This document shows, in pieces, positions 46,874-57,900 of a stretch of DNA of 64,000 bases. Below the pieces are notes generated by a model, which worked only from the letters and a program-made list of their open reading frames with translations, was not told the DNA's origin and searched no databases. This stretch comes from Dickeya lacustris (GTDB lineage Bacteria; Pseudomonadota; Gammaproteobacteria; Enterobacterales; Enterobacteriaceae), in contig NZ_CP114280.1 of assembly GCF_029635795.1 (NCBI RefSeq), positions 3,658,001 to 3,722,000 on the forward strand, written 5' to 3'. Numbering within the stretch: the first letter of the stretch is position 1; every line of letters begins with the position of its first letter. Made by a program: the position numbers and the translations under genes.

Positions 46874-48067
46874 ATGAAACAACTGACTATCCTCGGCTCA
46901 ACCGGTTCTATTGGCGTCAGTTCTCTGGCGGTTGTCAGGGCCAACCCGGATGTGTTCTCGATAAAAGCGCTGGTTGCAGGGCGCAATGTGTCTTTAATGG
47001 CGGAGCAATGTTTAACGTTTCGCCCGGCCTATGCCGCGATGGCTGATGAGGATAGTGCGCGTGAGCTTCGCCAGCGTTTGAGTGAGGCGGGATGCCACAC
47101 CCATGTGCTCAGTGGTGAACAGGCCGCATGCGAACTGGCGGCATTGGATGATGTCGATCAGGTGATGGCGGCGATTGTTGGCGCAGCGGGATTGTTACCC
47201 ACTTTGGCGGCGATTCGTGCGGGTAAACGCGTGTTGCTGGCGAATAAGGAATCGCTTGTGACCTGCGGGCGCTTGTTTATGGACGAAGTGGTGAAATGCG
47301 GTGCGCAATTATTGCCGGTTGATAGTGAGCACAGCGCGATTTTTCAGAGTTTACCTGAGCCTATTCAACGGCAACTGGGATATGCTCCGTTGGCGCAATT
47401 TGGCGTTGAGCGTATTGTACTAACCGGCTCCGGGGGCCCCTTTCGTGAAAGCACGCTGGCTGAATTGCAAGACGTGACGCCTGCGCAAGCGTGTGCCCAC
47501 CCAAATTGGTCAATGGGGCGTAAGATCTCCGTAGACTCAGCCACGATGATGAATAAAGGGCTTGAGTATATTGAAGCGCGTTGGTTGTTTAACGCTTCAC
47601 GCGAACAGATGGAGGTCATTATCCATCCTCAGTCGGTGATTCATTCAATGGTGCGTTACCGCGATGGCAGTGTGATGGCTCAACTTGGCTCGCCGGATAT
47701 GCGCACGCCGATTGCGTATGCGATGGCTTATCCGGGACGGGTGTTTTCTGGCGCGCCGTCACTCGATTTCTGCCAACTGGGTGGGTTGACGTTCTCTGCA
47801 CCGGACTTCCAGCGTTATCCTTGTCTGGGGTTAGCGATTGAGGCCTGCGAGCAGGGGCAAGCGGCAACTACCGCGCTCAATGCGGCTAATGAAGTGGCTG
47901 TGGCGGCGTTTTTACGTGAGGCAATTCGCTTTACTGATATTGCGGCCATCAGCCAGCATGTGCTGGCTCAACTGACACTGCCTGAGCCGCAACGTGTTGA
48001 GGATGTCTTGTCGATTGATATCTGGGCAAGGCAAACGGCGGAACATTCTCTACGACGTTATCAATAA
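46874..48067 (+). CDS. dxr: 1-deoxy-D-xylulose 5-phosphate reductoisomerase Dxr
   Basis: Second step of the MEP isoprenoid pathway: DXP plus NADPH gives MEP; target of fosmidomycin. The 397-residue protein begins with the NADPH loop [17 protein letters not shown]. Metal-binding residues lie in [15 protein letters not shown], and the flexible active-site loop in [25 protein letters not shown]. It supplies isoprenoid precursors for UppS, encoded next. Confidence 0.98.
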   Translation: MKQLTILGSTGSIGVSSLAVVRANPDVFSIKALVAGRNVSLMAEQCLTFRPAYAAMADEDSARELRQRLSEAGCHTHVLSGEQAACELAALDDVDQVMAAIVGAAGLLPTLAAIRAGKRVLLANKESLVTCGRLFMDEVVKCGAQLLPVDSEHSAIFQSLPEPIQRQLGYAPLAQFGVERIVLTGSGGPFRESTLAELQDVTPAQACAHPNWSMGRKISVDSATMMNKGLEYIEARWLFNASREQMEVIIHPQSVIHSMVRYRDGSVMAQLGSPDMRTPIAYAMAYPGRVFSGAPSLDFCQLGGLTFSAPDFQRYPCLGLAIEACEQGQAATTALNAANEVAVAAFLREAIRFTDIAAISQHVLAQLTLPEPQRVEDVLSIDIWARQTAEHSLRRYQ

Positions 48068-48083
48068 CCTGATGCGGGTGTGT

Positions 48084-48112
48084 TTGTTCAGTCGCACCCG
48101 AAATGGTATAGT
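48084..48112 (+). promoter_or_regulatory. Sigma-70 promoter in the dxr-uppS gap
   Basis: -35 ttgttc (48084-48089), 17-bp spacer, -10 tatagt (48107-48112). This is one of the better consensus promoters in the window. It points to a short transcript that meets a strong terminator about 65 bases later, ahead of uppS. Confidence 0.72.
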
Positions 48113-48118
48113 CTGCGC

Positions 48119-48180
48119 CGCTTATGCGCGGTGGAAACCACGCTACGGTGCCAGGAAGCTGTGTGTGCACAGCTTTTTTT
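48119..48180 (+). ncRNA. Candidate short RNA or attenuator leader ahead of uppS
   Basis: From the predicted start near 48119, a transcript of about 62 nt would contain a small hairpin (gtgg-aaa-ccac, about 48131-48141). It would end at the perfect terminator aagctgtg (48156-48163), loop tgtg, cacagctt (48168-48175) with seven T residues to 48180. No open frame or ribosome site fits inside. It could be a free small RNA or an attenuator that limits uppS-cdsA-rseP-bamA transcription. I do not recognise it as a named RNA family. Confidence 0.5.
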
Positions 48181-48245
48181 ATGCTGTCAGAATTAGGTTG
48201 CGACTGAAATAGTCACTTTCTTGCTCAAGGAAATTAAAACGCGCT

Positions 48246-49007
48246 ATGCCCTCCGAAAATCAACACGATAGCCTACAGTTGTTACCTGGCACTCCACGCC
48301 ATGTGGCAATTATTATGGATGGCAATGGTCGTTGGGCCAAACAGAGAGGGAAACTCAGGGTTTCTGGCCATCAAGCGGGAGTGAAGTCTGTACGTCGGGC
48401 TATCAGTTATGCGGTTGCTCAACGCCTTGAAGCGTTAACCCTCTATGCCTTTAGCAGTGAAAACTGGAATCGTCCGGCGCAGGAAGTTTCTGCTTTGATG
48501 GAGCTGTTTGTGCGTGTGCTCAATAGCGAAGTGAAGAACCTGCATAAGCATAATGTCCGTTTGCGGGTTATCGGCGATATCAGTCGGTTTAGCGCGCGTT
48601 TGCAGGCGCTTATTCGTCGCTCTGAATCGGTAACAGAAAATAATACCGGGCTGGTGCTGAATATCGCTGCGAATTATGGCGGGCGTTGGGATATTATCCA
48701 CGGGGTCAGGAAAATAGCTGAACAGGTTCAGGAAGGCGCATTGCATCCTGATAGCATTGATGAATCGACCCTGTCTCGCTATGTCTGTTTAAGCGATCTG
48801 GCTCCGGTTGATTTGGTAATAAGAACCGGTGGTGAACATCGCATCAGTAATTTTCTGTTATGGCAGATTGCGTATGCAGAGTTTTATTTTACCGACGTTC
48901 TCTGGCCGGATTTTGATGAACAAACCTTTGAAGGTGCCATTCATGCCTTTGCTCAACGTGAGCGTCGCTTTGGGGGAACTACACCGGTCGATGCCAATGC
49001 ATCGTAA
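48246..49007 (+). CDS. uppS: Undecaprenyl diphosphate synthase UppS (IspU)
   Basis: Essential cis-prenyltransferase that extends farnesyl diphosphate with eight isopentenyl units to make the C55 lipid carrier of peptidoglycan and O-antigen synthesis. The 253-residue protein has [14 protein letters not shown] with catalytic Asp25, [11 protein letters not shown], and the C-terminal [23 protein letters not shown] motif. The last motif binds Mg(2+) and diphosphate. Followed by cdsA nine bases later. Confidence 0.97.
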   Translation: MPSENQHDSLQLLPGTPRHVAIIMDGNGRWAKQRGKLRVSGHQAGVKSVRRAISYAVAQRLEALTLYAFSSENWNRPAQEVSALMELFVRVLNSEVKNLHKHNVRLRVIGDISRFSARLQALIRRSESVTENNTGLVLNIAANYGGRWDIIHGVRKIAEQVQEGALHPDSIDESTLSRYVCLSDLAPVDLVIRTGGEHRISNFLLWQIAYAEFYFTDVLWPDFDEQTFEGAIHAFAQRERRFGGTTPVDANAS

Positions 49008-49016
49008 GGGGTTTTT

Positions 49017-49874
49017 TTGCTGAAGTATCGCCTGATTACTGCGCTTATCTTGATCCCTTTGGTGATCGTTGCGCTGTTTTTCCTGCCACCCTTAGCCTTT
49101 TCTCTGGTCACGCTGGTTGTCTGTATGCTGGCCGCCTGGGAATGGGGGCAATTGGCGGGATTGGTTTCTTACACACAACGTTTCATGCTGGCTCTTGCCT
49201 GTGGTTTTTTACTGGCGAGCATGCTCCTGACGCTGCCTGATTACCTTCACGCCGTCACCTCAACACAGGTTTGCATACCGCTGTGGTTCTCACTGGCCTG
49301 GTGGAGTCTGGCGTTGTTGCTGGTGCTGTTTTATCCTTCTTCTGCTGCGCTGTGGCGCCACTCGCGTCTGTTGCGCCTCGGTTTTGGCTTGTTGACGATC
49401 GTGCCTTTTTTCTGGGGGATGGTGGTGCTGCGTCAATTTGATTATGACGCAAACCCGTTTACCGGCGCATGGTGGCTGCTGTATGTGATGGTGCTGGTGT
49501 GGGGGGCGGATAGCGGCGCGTATCTGTTTGGTAAGTTGTTCGGACGACATAAATTGTCCCCACGGGTATCGCCAGGAAAAACCTGGGAAGGGTTCTGTGG
49601 TGGTCTGGCGACGTCGGCGGTGATTGCGCTCTTGTTTAGCCATTACGCGCCATTATCCCTGTCAACGTCTACCCTGCTGGTGTGTTCTGTCATCGCGACG
49701 CTTGCATCCGTTTTGGGGGATTTGACCGAAAGCATGTTCAAACGTGAGGCGGGTATTAAAGATAGCGGTCACATTATCCCGGGGCATGGCGGTATTTTAG
49801 ATCGCATCGATAGCCTGACGGCCGCGATCCCCGTCTTTTCATGTTTGATGTTGTTGCTGTTTAAGGCCGTTTAG
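49017..49874 (+). CDS. cdsA: Phosphatidate cytidylyltransferase CdsA
   Basis: Essential inner-membrane enzyme making CDP-diacylglycerol from CTP and phosphatidate, the entry to all phospholipids. The 285-residue protein has about eight membrane segments and the signature SMFKREAGIKDSGHIIPGHGG followed by ILDRIDSL near the end. Translation starts at TTG (49017) with aaggggt upstream as ribosome site; similarity to E. coli begins MLKYRLITA, which supports this rare start. Confidence 0.96.
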   Translation: MLKYRLITALILIPLVIVALFFLPPLAFSLVTLVVCMLAAWEWGQLAGLVSYTQRFMLALACGFLLASMLLTLPDYLHAVTSTQVCIPLWFSLAWWSLALLLVLFYPSSAALWRHSRLLRLGFGLLTIVPFFWGMVVLRQFDYDANPFTGAWWLLYVMVLVWGADSGAYLFGKLFGRHKLSPRVSPGKTWEGFCGGLATSAVIALLFSHYAPLSLSTSTLLVCSVIATLASVLGDLTESMFKREAGIKDSGHIIPGHGGILDRIDSLTAAIPVFSCLMLLLFKAV

Positions 49875-49895
49875 GAATACAGGTAAAGTCTGCTT

Positions 49896-51251
49896 ATGCT
49901 GAATGTTCTCTGGAGCCTGGCTGCGTTTATTGTTGCACTCGGTGTGCTCATTACGGTACATGAATTTGGCCACTTTTGGGTGGCCCGGCGTTGTGGCGTT
50001 AGCGTTGAGCGTTTCTCCATTGGCTTTGGCAAGGCGCTGTGGCGACGCCGCGATCGGTTGGGTACGGAATATGTGATAGCCCTGATTCCTTTAGGGGGCT
50101 ATGTGAAGATGCTTGATGGCCGGGTGGAACCGGTTCCTGTTGAGCAGCAGTCACGCGCATTCAATCATAAAGCCATCTGGCAACGTGCGGCGATTGTTAG
50201 CGCCGGGCCGATTGCCAACTTTATTTTTGCCGTTATCGCTTATTGGCTGGTGTTCATTATCGGCGTGCCGGGTGTTCGTCCGGTTATCGGTGAAATCTTA
50301 CCCGGTTCGATTGCGGCTCAGGCGCAAATTTCGCCAGGAACGGAACTAAAGTCGATTGATGGCATCGAAACGCCTGACTGGGATAGCGTGCGTCTGGCGC
50401 TCATTGGCAAAATTGGCGAGGCGGATGTGTCGATGGAAACTGCCGCATTAGGCCGTTCTCAGACTTCGCTTATACGGCTTGATTTGCAGAACTGGCATTT
50501 TGATCCCGAGCGTCAGGACCCGGTGGTTTCGCTGGGGATAATGCCGAAAGGGCCGCAGGTTGAATCGGTGCTGGCACAGGTTCAACCTCGTTCGGCTGCC
50601 GAAAAAGCCGGTTTGCAAGTCGCAGACAGGATCGTTAAAGTCGATGGCCAGCCATTGATTCGCTGGCAGCAATTTGTCATTGCCGTGCGCGATAATCCCG
50701 GCAAACCGGTAACGCTTGAGGTAGAAAGGCAGGGGCAGCGCGTTTCTGTCGTTCTCACACCGGATAGCAAGGCAGTAGGGAAAGACAGGCTAGAGGGGTT
50801 TGCTGGTGTCGTGCCGACGGTGACGCCTCTGCCTGCTGAGTATAAAACGGTACGCCAGTATGGGCCATTTAGCGCCATCTATGCTGCAGGGGATAAAACC
50901 TGGCAACTGATGAAGCTGACGGTTAGCATGTTGGGTAAGCTTATCACCGGAGACGTGAAACTGAACAACCTGAGCGGCCCGATTTCGATTGCGCAGGGAG
51001 CAGGCATGTCAGCAGATTATGGGTTGGTATACTATCTGATGTTTTTGGCGCTGATCAGCGTCAATCTGGGTATTATCAATCTGTTTCCTTTGCCGGTACT
51101 GGATGGGGGGCATCTGCTTTTTCTGGCGATTGAAAAGCTGAAAGGCGGACCGGTTTCCGAGCGTGTGCAGGATGTTAGTTATCGTGTTGGCACAGTGTTG
51201 CTGATGATGCTAATGGGGCTTGCACTTTTCAATGATTTTTCCCGCCTTTAG
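49896..51251 (+). CDS. rseP: Site-2 intramembrane zinc protease RseP
   Basis: S2P-family protease that cuts RseA within the membrane after DegS, releasing sigma-E; also clears signal peptides. The zinc motif HEFGH (residues 22-26) lies in the first membrane segment and the second ligand in [16 protein letters not shown] near residue 400. Two tandem PDZ domains (about residues 115-310) face the periplasm. The 451-residue length matches. It precedes bamA, whose assembly defects trigger the same pathway. Confidence 0.97.
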   Translation: MLNVLWSLAAFIVALGVLITVHEFGHFWVARRCGVSVERFSIGFGKALWRRRDRLGTEYVIALIPLGGYVKMLDGRVEPVPVEQQSRAFNHKAIWQRAAIVSAGPIANFIFAVIAYWLVFIIGVPGVRPVIGEILPGSIAAQAQISPGTELKSIDGIETPDWDSVRLALIGKIGEADVSMETAALGRSQTSLIRLDLQNWHFDPERQDPVVSLGIMPKGPQVESVLAQVQPRSAAEKAGLQVADRIVKVDGQPLIRWQQFVIAVRDNPGKPVTLEVERQGQRVSVVLTPDSKAVGKDRLEGFAGVVPTVTPLPAEYKTVRQYGPFSAIYAAGDKTWQLMKLTVSMLGKLITGDVKLNNLSGPISIAQGAGMSADYGLVYYLMFLALISVNLGIINLFPLPVLDGGHLLFLAIEKLKGGPVSERVQDVSYRVGTVLLMMLMGLALFNDFSRL

Positions 51252-51285
51252 GTGTGGATCAGGTTAGGAAAAACGCATAACAACG

Positions 51286-53704
51286 ATGGCGATGAAAAAG
51301 TTGCTCATAGCGTCGCTGCTGTTTGGCAGCGCCACCGTATACGGTGCAGACGGATTCGTAGTGAAAGACATTCATTTCGAGGGCCTGCAACGAGTTGCCG
51401 TCGGTGCGGCATTGCTCAGTATGCCTGTTCGGGTGGGAGATACCATCACTGACGAAGATATCGGTAACACCATCCGGGCCTTGTTTGCTACCGGGAATTT
51501 TGAAGACGTTCGTGTCCTGCGGGATGGGAATGCGCTTTTAATTCAGGTAAAAGAACGCCCGACTATCGCCAGCCTCACGTTCTCCGGCAATAAAGCGGTG
51601 AAAGAGGAGATGCTTAAGGAGAATCTGGAAGCATCCGGTGTGCGAGTCGGTGAGGCGCTGGACCGTACCACCCTGTCCAATATTGAAAAAGGATTAGAAG
51701 ACTTTTACTACAGCGTGGGTAAGTACAGTGCGACCGTTAAAGCAGTGGTCACACCGTTACCGCGCAATCGCGTTGATCTTAAACTGGTCTTTACCGAAGG
51801 TGTTTCTGCCAAGATTCAGCAGATCAATATTGTTGGTAATAAATCCTTTAATTCCGATGAGTTGATTTCACGCTTCCAACTGCGTGAATGAAGTGCCATG
51901 GTGGAACCTGGTAGGCGATCGGAAATATGAGAAACAAAAGCTGTCAGGGGATTTAGAGACCCTGCGCAGTTTCTATCTTGATCGTGGCTATGCGCGTTTT
52001 AATATCGATTCCACGCAAGTTAGCCTGACGCCGGATAAAAAAGGCATCTACATCACCATCAATATTACTGAAGGTGAACAGTACAAGCTTTCTGGTGTCA
52101 CCGTGCGCGGCAATCTGGTCGGCCATGCCACCGAGATTGAGGATTTGACGCGTATTCAGCCTGGTGAGCTGTATAACGGCACCAAAGTGACCAAGATGGA
52201 AGAGGAAATTAAGAAACTACTCGGCCGCTATGGTTATGCTTACCCCCGCGTTGTTACTCAACCTGAAATCAATGACACCGATAAAACGGTGCGTTTGAGT
52301 ATTAATGTGGATGCCGGCAACCGCTTTACCGTGCGTCGTATCCGCTTTGAAGGGAACGACGTTTCCAAAGATTCCGTTCTGCGTCGTGAAATGCGGCAGA
52401 TGGAAGGGGGATGGCTGGGTAATGATCTGGTGCAGCAGGGGAAAGAGCGTCTCAACCGCCTTGGCTATTTTGAAAGCGTGGATGTTGAAACCCAGCGCGT
52501 ACCGGGAACACCCGATCAAGTTGACGTGGTGTATAAGGTTAAAGAGCGCAACACCGGTAGCCTGAACTTCGGGGTGGGTTTCGGTACAGAAAGCGGGATC
52601 AGCTTCCAGGCTGGTGTACAGCAGGATAACTGGCTGGGTACGGGTAATTCCGTAGGGATTAGCGGTACGCGCAACGACTACCAAACCTATATCGAACTGT
52701 CGATGACCGATCCGTATTTTACGGTGGACGGCGTTAGCCTCGGTGGTCGTATTTTCTATAACAACTTCAAAGCGTTGGATGCCGATCTTTCTGACTATAC
52801 CAACCAGAGCTATGGTATAGGTACGACGCTAGGCTTCCCTATCAACGAGAATAACTCGTTGCGTCTCGGTTTGGACTACGTACATAACTCTCTGTCTGAT
52901 ATGAAACCGCAGGTGGCGATGTGGCGTTATCTCAACAAAGCGGGTTCGAATCCTGACCCTAGCACCACCTCCAGCGCAAGCTTCAGCGCCAATGACTATT
53001 TCCTGACCTCCGGCTGGACTTATAACAACCTCGACCGTGGTTTCTTCCCAACGGCAGGTAATCGTGCCAGTCTGAATGCCAAGGTAACGGCGCCTGGCTC
53101 AGATAACGAATACTATAAGCTCACCTTTGATTCAGCGAGCTATTACCCGCTGAGTGAAAGCCATAACTGGGTATTAATGGCCAGAACCAAGGCCGGTTAT
53201 GGCGACGGGTTAGGTGGTAAGGAAGTGCCGTTCTACGATAACTTCTTTGCCGGCGGCTCAAGTACCGTGCGTGGTTTCCGCTCGAACACCATCGGGCCGA
53301 AGGCGGCTTACTATACCGGCTGTACTTCAAGCAACGTATCATCTTGCAGTATTAACCCGAGCAAAATGAGCGATGCGGTTGGCGGGAATGCGATGGCGGT
53401 AGCCAGCGCCGAACTGATTGTGCCGACACCGTTTATCAGCGATAAGTATGCCAGCTCAGTACGTACCTCGTTCTTTATTGATGCCGGTACCGTATGGGAC
53501 ACCCATTGGGAGAATACGGCCCAGACACTGGCGGCGGGCGTGCCGGATTACAGTACGCCGGGCAATATTCGTATGTCGTCGGGGCTTGCTGTTCAATGGA
53601 TGTCGCCACTGGGGCCGTTGGTGTTCTCTTACGCCCAGCCGTTTAAGAAACACGATGGCGATAAGTCGGAGCAATTCCAGTTTAATATCGGTAAAACCTG
53701 GTAA
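51286..53704 (+). pseudogene. bamA: Outer-membrane assembly factor BamA, frameshifted by one base (probable sequence error)
   Basis: Central Omp85 protein of the BAM complex that inserts beta-barrel proteins in the outer membrane. The first frame has a signal peptide ([18 protein letters not shown]) and POTRA domains 1 to 2, then stops at FQLRE-TGA (51889-51891). The rest, from [17 protein letters not shown] through POTRA 3-5 and the barrel ([13 protein letters not shown], ending FQFNIGKTW), continues in another frame. Dropping one A of the AA at 51887-51888 gives R-D-E-V-P-W, exactly the family sequence, and 805 residues. BamA is essential, so a genuine break here should be lethal. An upstream base-calling error is the likely explanation. 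Confidence 0.95.
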
Positions 53705-53836
53705 CGGAATCCTCCCGGCGTTTGATAAAAGTAGCATGTCATCAGTATTCGGAGGTCGTTTTATGTGCAAGCCTCCGATGCTGTGATTACGATAAGCGCC
53801 ATGTGCGCAGAAATACTTAGGGTGAGGAGTTTTAAA

Positions 53837-54334
53837 GTGAAAAAGTGGTTGTATGCCGCAGGTTTAGGTTTAACGCTGGCAGTCTCTGCCGGTGCACAGG
53901 CTGCTGACAAAATTGCGATTGTCAACGTTTCCAGTATCTTCCAACAGTTGCCACAGCGTGAAACTGTCGCGAAACAGCTGGAAAACGAGTTCAAAGGCCG
54001 TGCTTCTGAACTACAGGCAATGGAACGCGACCTGCAAGATAAAATGCAGAAATTGCAGCGTGATGGCTCAACAATGAAAGCCAGCGATCGCAGCAAAATG
54101 GAAAAAGACGTCATGGCGCAGCGCGAGCAGTTCTCCAACAAAGCGCAGGCATTTGAGCAAGACAACCGCCGCCGTCAGATGGAAGAGCGTAACAAAATTC
54201 TGAGCCGTATTCAGGATGCTGTGAAATCTGTAGCCAGCAAACAGGGCTATGACGTAGTGATTGATGCAAATGCCATTGCTTATGCGGATAACGCGAAAGA
54301 CATTACGGCTGATGTGCTGAAACAGGTTAAATAA
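53837..54334 (+). CDS. skp: Periplasmic chaperone Skp (OmpH)
   Basis: Trimeric jellyfish-shaped chaperone that carries unfolded outer-membrane proteins across the periplasm to BAM. From the GTG at 53837 (ribosome site ggtgaggag) it has 165 residues with the signal [20 protein letters not shown] and cleavage near AQA-A. Two long amphipathic helices form the tentacles. The frame is open further upstream to 53765, but a signal peptide at the GTG fixes the start. Between bamA and lpxD as usual. Confidence 0.95.
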   Translation: MKKWLYAAGLGLTLAVSAGAQAADKIAIVNVSSIFQQLPQRETVAKQLENEFKGRASELQAMERDLQDKMQKLQRDGSTMKASDRSKMEKDVMAQREQFSNKAQAFEQDNRRRQMEERNKILSRIQDAVKSVASKQGYDVVIDANAIAYADNAKDITADVLKQVK

Positions 54335-54337
54335 CAC

Positions 54338-55360
54338 ATGGTTTCAATTCGACTGGATGCCTTGGCTCAACAGTTGGATGCACAATTGCACGGTGATGGC
54401 GATATCGTCATCACCGCTGTTGCTTCTATGCATTCAGCTCAAGCAGGACAGATTACTTTTCTATCCGATAGCCGTTATCGCGAGCAGTTAAGTCAGACGC
54501 AAGCTTCCGCTGTGGTGTTGACGGAAGCGGATTTGCCATTCTGCCAAACGGCTGCGCTGGTGGTGAAGAATCCCTATTTGGCCTATGCGCGTATGGCGCA
54601 GTTGATGGATACAACTCCCGCGCCCGCGCAGGGTATCGCGCCTTCTGCGGTAATTGCACCTGATGCGCGTTTAGGAGATGGGGTTTCTGTTGGCGCGAAT
54701 ACCGTCATTGAATCCGGTGTAGAACTGGGTGATGGCGTGTCGATTGGCGCTGGTTGCTTTGTTGGCAAGAATACCCGGATTGGCGCGGGCACACGCTTAT
54801 GGGCGAATGTGACGGTTTATCACAATGTGGTGATGGGTGCGCAGTGTCTGATTCAGTCTGGCGCGGTGATCGGTTCCGATGGTTTTGGTTATGCTAACGA
54901 TCGCGGTAACTGGATCAAAATCCCGCAGTTGGGAACGGTCAGGATTGGCGATCGCGTCGAGATCGGTGCCAGTACCACCATCGATCGTGGTGCGTTGGAT
55001 GATACCATTATTGGCAACGGGGTTATCATCGATAATCAATGTCAGATTGCACACAATGTTGTGATTGGTGACAATACGGCGGTTGCCGGTGGCGTTATCA
55101 TGGCGGGCAGTCTGAAAATTGGCCGTTACTGTATGATTGGCGGTGCCAGCGTTATCAATGGTCATATGGAGATCTGCGATAAAGTCACGGTGACGGGAAT
55201 GGGGATGGTGATGCGGCCGATTACCGAGCCTGGCGTTTATTCATCCGGCATTCCGTTACAGCCGAATAAGTCCTGGCGCAAGACTGCGGCGTTGGTGATG
55301 AACATTGACGAGATGAGTAAACGACTCAAAGCGCTGGAGCGTAAGCTCGGCGATCATTGA
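54338..55360 (+). CDS. lpxD: UDP-3-O-acylglucosamine N-acyltransferase LpxD
   Basis: Third step of lipid A synthesis: transfers 3-hydroxymyristate from ACP to UDP-3-O-acylglucosamine. The 340-residue protein has a uridine-binding N-terminal domain, then a left-handed beta-helix of hexapeptide repeats (for example [18 protein letters not shown]). The catalytic His is in [12 protein letters not shown] (about residue 238). It starts three bases past skp; lpxD, fabZ, lpxA and lpxB follow in the same direction. Confidence 0.97.
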   Translation: MVSIRLDALAQQLDAQLHGDGDIVITAVASMHSAQAGQITFLSDSRYREQLSQTQASAVVLTEADLPFCQTAALVVKNPYLAYARMAQLMDTTPAPAQGIAPSAVIAPDARLGDGVSVGANTVIESGVELGDGVSIGAGCFVGKNTRIGAGTRLWANVTVYHNVVMGAQCLIQSGAVIGSDGFGYANDRGNWIKIPQLGTVRIGDRVEIGASTTIDRGALDDTIIGNGVIIDNQCQIAHNVVIGDNTAVAGGVIMAGSLKIGRYCMIGGASVINGHMEICDKVTVTGMGMVMRPITEPGVYSSGIPLQPNKSWRKTAALVMNIDEMSKRLKALERKLGDH

Positions 55361-55418
55361 TCGTTGACTGTCTTTGCGTTGCGTTATCAGTAACGCTGGA
55401 ACACGTAATTTTTATTTG

Positions 55419-55461
55419 CGGCCTGCATGTTGTCCCCTCCCTTGCAGGGGAATGCAGGCCG
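55419..55461 (+). promoter_or_regulatory. Long two-part hairpin in the fabZ leader
   Basis: Outer arms cggcctgcat (55419-55428) and atgcaggccg (55452-55461) are a perfect 10-bp inverted repeat. Inner arms tcccct (55433-55438) and agggga (55446-55451) continue the stem. Only about 40 bases separate it from the fabZ start. No T run follows, so an mRNA leader structure is likelier than a terminator. Confidence 0.6.
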
Positions 55462-55500
55462 TGTTGTTAATGATATCGTTTTATTGACAGGAAGCGTATT

Positions 55501-55956
55501 TTGAATACAGACACGCAAACTCTGCATATTGAAGAGATTCTGGATCTACTACCGCACCGCTATCCGTTTTTGCTGGTGGATCGTGTACTGGATTTTGAGA
55601 AAGGAAGATTCCTGCGCGCGGTAAAAAATGTCTCTTTCAATGAGCCCTTCTTTCAGGGGCATTTCCCCGGAAAACCGATTTTCCCTGGCGTATTGATTCT
55701 GGAAGCGATGGCGCAAGCCACGGGTATTTTGGCGTTCAAAAGCCTGGGTAAACTCGAACCCGGTGAGTTGTATTATTTTGCCGCTGTTGATGAAGCTCGC
55801 TTTAAACGCCCGGTTGCACCGGGAGATCAGATGATTCTGGAAGTCGAGTTCATTAAAGAGCGTCGTGGTATTGCACGATTCAAAGGTGTTGCTAAAGTTG
55901 ATGGTGAAATTGCCTGCGAAGCTGAAATGATGTGCGCGCGCCGTCGGGAGGGCTAA
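55501..55956 (+). CDS. fabZ: 3-hydroxyacyl-ACP dehydratase FabZ
   Basis: Fatty acid synthesis dehydratase of the hot-dog fold; balances 3-hydroxymyristoyl-ACP use between lipid A and phospholipids. The 151-residue protein starts at TTG (55501), as is known for E. coli. The catalytic His is in [14 protein letters not shown] (about residue 54) and the Glu in LILEAMAQA (about residue 68). Three bases separate it from lpxA. A strong leader hairpin stands before it. Confidence 0.97.
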   Translation: MNTDTQTLHIEEILDLLPHRYPFLLVDRVLDFEKGRFLRAVKNVSFNEPFFQGHFPGKPIFPGVLILEAMAQATGILAFKSLGKLEPGELYYFAAVDEARFKRPVAPGDQMILEVEFIKERRGIARFKGVAKVDGEIACEAEMMCARRREG

Positions 55957-55959
55957 TTC

Positions 55960-56748
55960 GTGATTGATCCAACCGCCTTTGTTCATCCGAGTTCCATCGT
56001 TGAAGACGGTGCCATTATTGGCGCCGGAGTACACATTGGGCCGTTTTGCCACATAGGCTCACAAGTCGAAATTGGTTCAGGTACCGTGCTGAAATCACAT
56101 GTCGTGATCAACGGTATCACCAAGATTGGCTGTGATAACCAAATCTATCAGTTTGTTACTATCGGTGAGGTCAATCAGGACCTGAAATACGCCGGCGAAC
56201 CGACCCGTGTTGAAGTGGGCGATCGTAACCGTATTCGTGAAAGTGTGACCATTCACCGGGGTACGGCACAAGGCGGTGGGTTGACCAAAGTGGGCAACGA
56301 TAACTTGCTGATGATCAACACCCATATCGCGCACGACTGTGTGGTTGGTAATCGCTGTATTTTAGCGAACAATGCCACATTGGGCGGGCATGTGTCGGTG
56401 GATGATTTCGCTATTATCGGCGGTATGACCGCAGTGCATCAGTTCTGTGTTATCGGTGCTCATGTGATGGTTGGCGGGTGTTCCGGTGTGGCGCAAGACG
56501 TGCCGCCGTACCTGATTGCGCAAGGCAATCATGCGACGCCATTCGGTATTAATATCGAAGGGCTCAAACGCCGTGGTTTTGAAAAAGAGACGCTGCACGC
56601 CATCCGCAATGCGTACAAATTGATTTACCGCAGTGGCAAGACGCTTGATGAAGTGAAAAGTGACCTTGAAGCATTGGCCGCAGAGCACCCTGCGGTGCAG
56701 GCTTACCTCGATTTCTTTACCCGCTCGACGCGTGGGATCATCCGTTAA
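55960..56748 (+). CDS. lpxA: UDP-N-acetylglucosamine acyltransferase LpxA
   Basis: First step of lipid A synthesis, attaching 3-hydroxymyristate to UDP-GlcNAc. The 262-residue protein starts at GTG (55960) and is nearly all left-handed beta-helix hexapeptides ([20 protein letters not shown]). The catalytic His is in [14 protein letters not shown] (about residue 125). A C-terminal helical part follows (residues about 190-262). It is competitive with FabZ for the same acyl-ACP, and lpxB starts after three bases. Confidence 0.97.
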   Translation: MIDPTAFVHPSSIVEDGAIIGAGVHIGPFCHIGSQVEIGSGTVLKSHVVINGITKIGCDNQIYQFVTIGEVNQDLKYAGEPTRVEVGDRNRIRESVTIHRGTAQGGGLTKVGNDNLLMINTHIAHDCVVGNRCILANNATLGGHVSVDDFAIIGGMTAVHQFCVIGAHVMVGGCSGVAQDVPPYLIAQGNHATPFGINIEGLKRRGFEKETLHAIRNAYKLIYRSGKTLDEVKSDLEALAAEHPAVQAYLDFFTRSTRGIIR

Positions 56749-56751
56749 GTT

Positions 56752-57900
56752 ATGACACGTCCCCTGACGATTGGCCTGGTCGCCGGAGAAACCTCCGGCG
56801 ACATTTTGGGCGCGGGCCTGATTCGAGCCCTGAAAACCCGTTATCCTGACGCTCGTTTTGTCGGTGTCGCTGGCCCCCGTATGCAAGCCGAGGGATGCGA
56901 AGCCTGGTATGAGATGGAGGAGTTGGCGGTGATGGGCATCGTCGAGGTGCTGGGGCGCTTGCCGCGCCTGCTGAAGATTCGCCGCGACCTGACTCAGCGC
57001 TTTCGCGCGCTCAAGCCCGATGTGTTTGTCGGCATTGATGCCCCTGATTTCAACCTCACCCTGGAAGGTCGCCTTAAGCAAAACGGCATTAAAACCATTC
57101 ATTACGTCAGCCCGTCGGTATGGGCCTGGCGACAGAAGCGGGTGTTTAAAATTGCCAAAGCGACCGATTTGGTGCTGGCGTTTCTGCCGTTCGAAAAAGC
57201 CTTTTATGACCGCTTTAATGTGCCATGCCGTTTTATCGGCCATACCATGGCGGATGCCATGCCGCTGCACCCGGACAAGCAGGCCGCGCGCCAGACGCTA
57301 GGCATTTCGCCAGATGCGCGGTGTCTGGCGCTATTGCCGGGCAGTCGCAGTGCCGAAGTGGAGATGCTCAGTGCCGATTTTCTGGCGACAGCGCGACAAT
57401 TACGCCAGCGTTATCCTGAGCTTGAGGTGCTGGTGCCGCTGGTCAATGCGCGTCGTCGGGAGCAATTTGAACGCATTAAAGCCGAGGTGGCACCCGATAT
57501 GGCGGTGCATTTACTGGATGGGCAGGCGCGTGAGGCGATGATTGCCAGTGACGCGACATTACTGGCCTCCGGCACGGCGGCACTGGAGTGTATGCTGGCG
57601 AAAAGCCCAATGGTGGTCGGCTATCGCATGAAGCCTTTCACGTACTGGCTGGCGAAGCGACTGGTAAAAACACCGTGGGTGTCGCTGCCTAATCTGCTGG
57701 CCGGGCGTGAGCTGGTACGCGAGTTATTGCAAGAAGCGTGTACGCCGGACAATCTTTCGGCGGCGCTGCTGCCCTGGCTTGACGGCTCATCGGCGGCGCA
57801 AGCGTTACAGCAGGATTTCTTGCATCTGCATGAGCAAATTCGCTGTCATGCCGACGAGCAGGCGGCTCGGGCGGTGTTGGAGTTATGTGGTCATGAGTGA
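56752..57900 (+). CDS. lpxB: Lipid A disaccharide synthase LpxB
   Basis: GT19 glycosyltransferase that joins UDP-2,3-diacylglucosamine and lipid X to the beta-1,6 disaccharide. The 382-residue protein has [17 protein letters not shown] near the start, [20 protein letters not shown] for UDP binding, and [20 protein letters not shown] near the end. Peripheral at the inner membrane. It overlaps rnhB by eight bases (ATGAGTGA), as in E. coli. Confidence 0.97.
   Translation: MTRPLTIGLVAGETSGDILGAGLIRALKTRYPDARFVGVAGPRMQAEGCEAWYEMEELAVMGIVEVLGRLPRLLKIRRDLTQRFRALKPDVFVGIDAPDFNLTLEGRLKQNGIKTIHYVSPSVWAWRQKRVFKIAKATDLVLAFLPFEKAFYDRFNVPCRFIGHTMADAMPLHPDKQAARQTLGISPDARCLALLPGSRSAEVEMLSADFLATARQLRQRYPELEVLVPLVNARRREQFERIKAEVAPDMAVHLLDGQAREAMIASDATLLASGTAALECMLAKSPMVVGYRMKPFTYWLAKRLVKTPWVSLPNLLAGRELVRELLQEACTPDNLSAALLPWLDGSSAAQALQQDFLHLHEQIRCHADEQAARAVLELCGHE

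Noticed and set aside
56362..57270. 302-codon reverse frame across lpxA and lpxB
   Set aside because: Antisense shadow of two well-supported genes with no recognisable domain.
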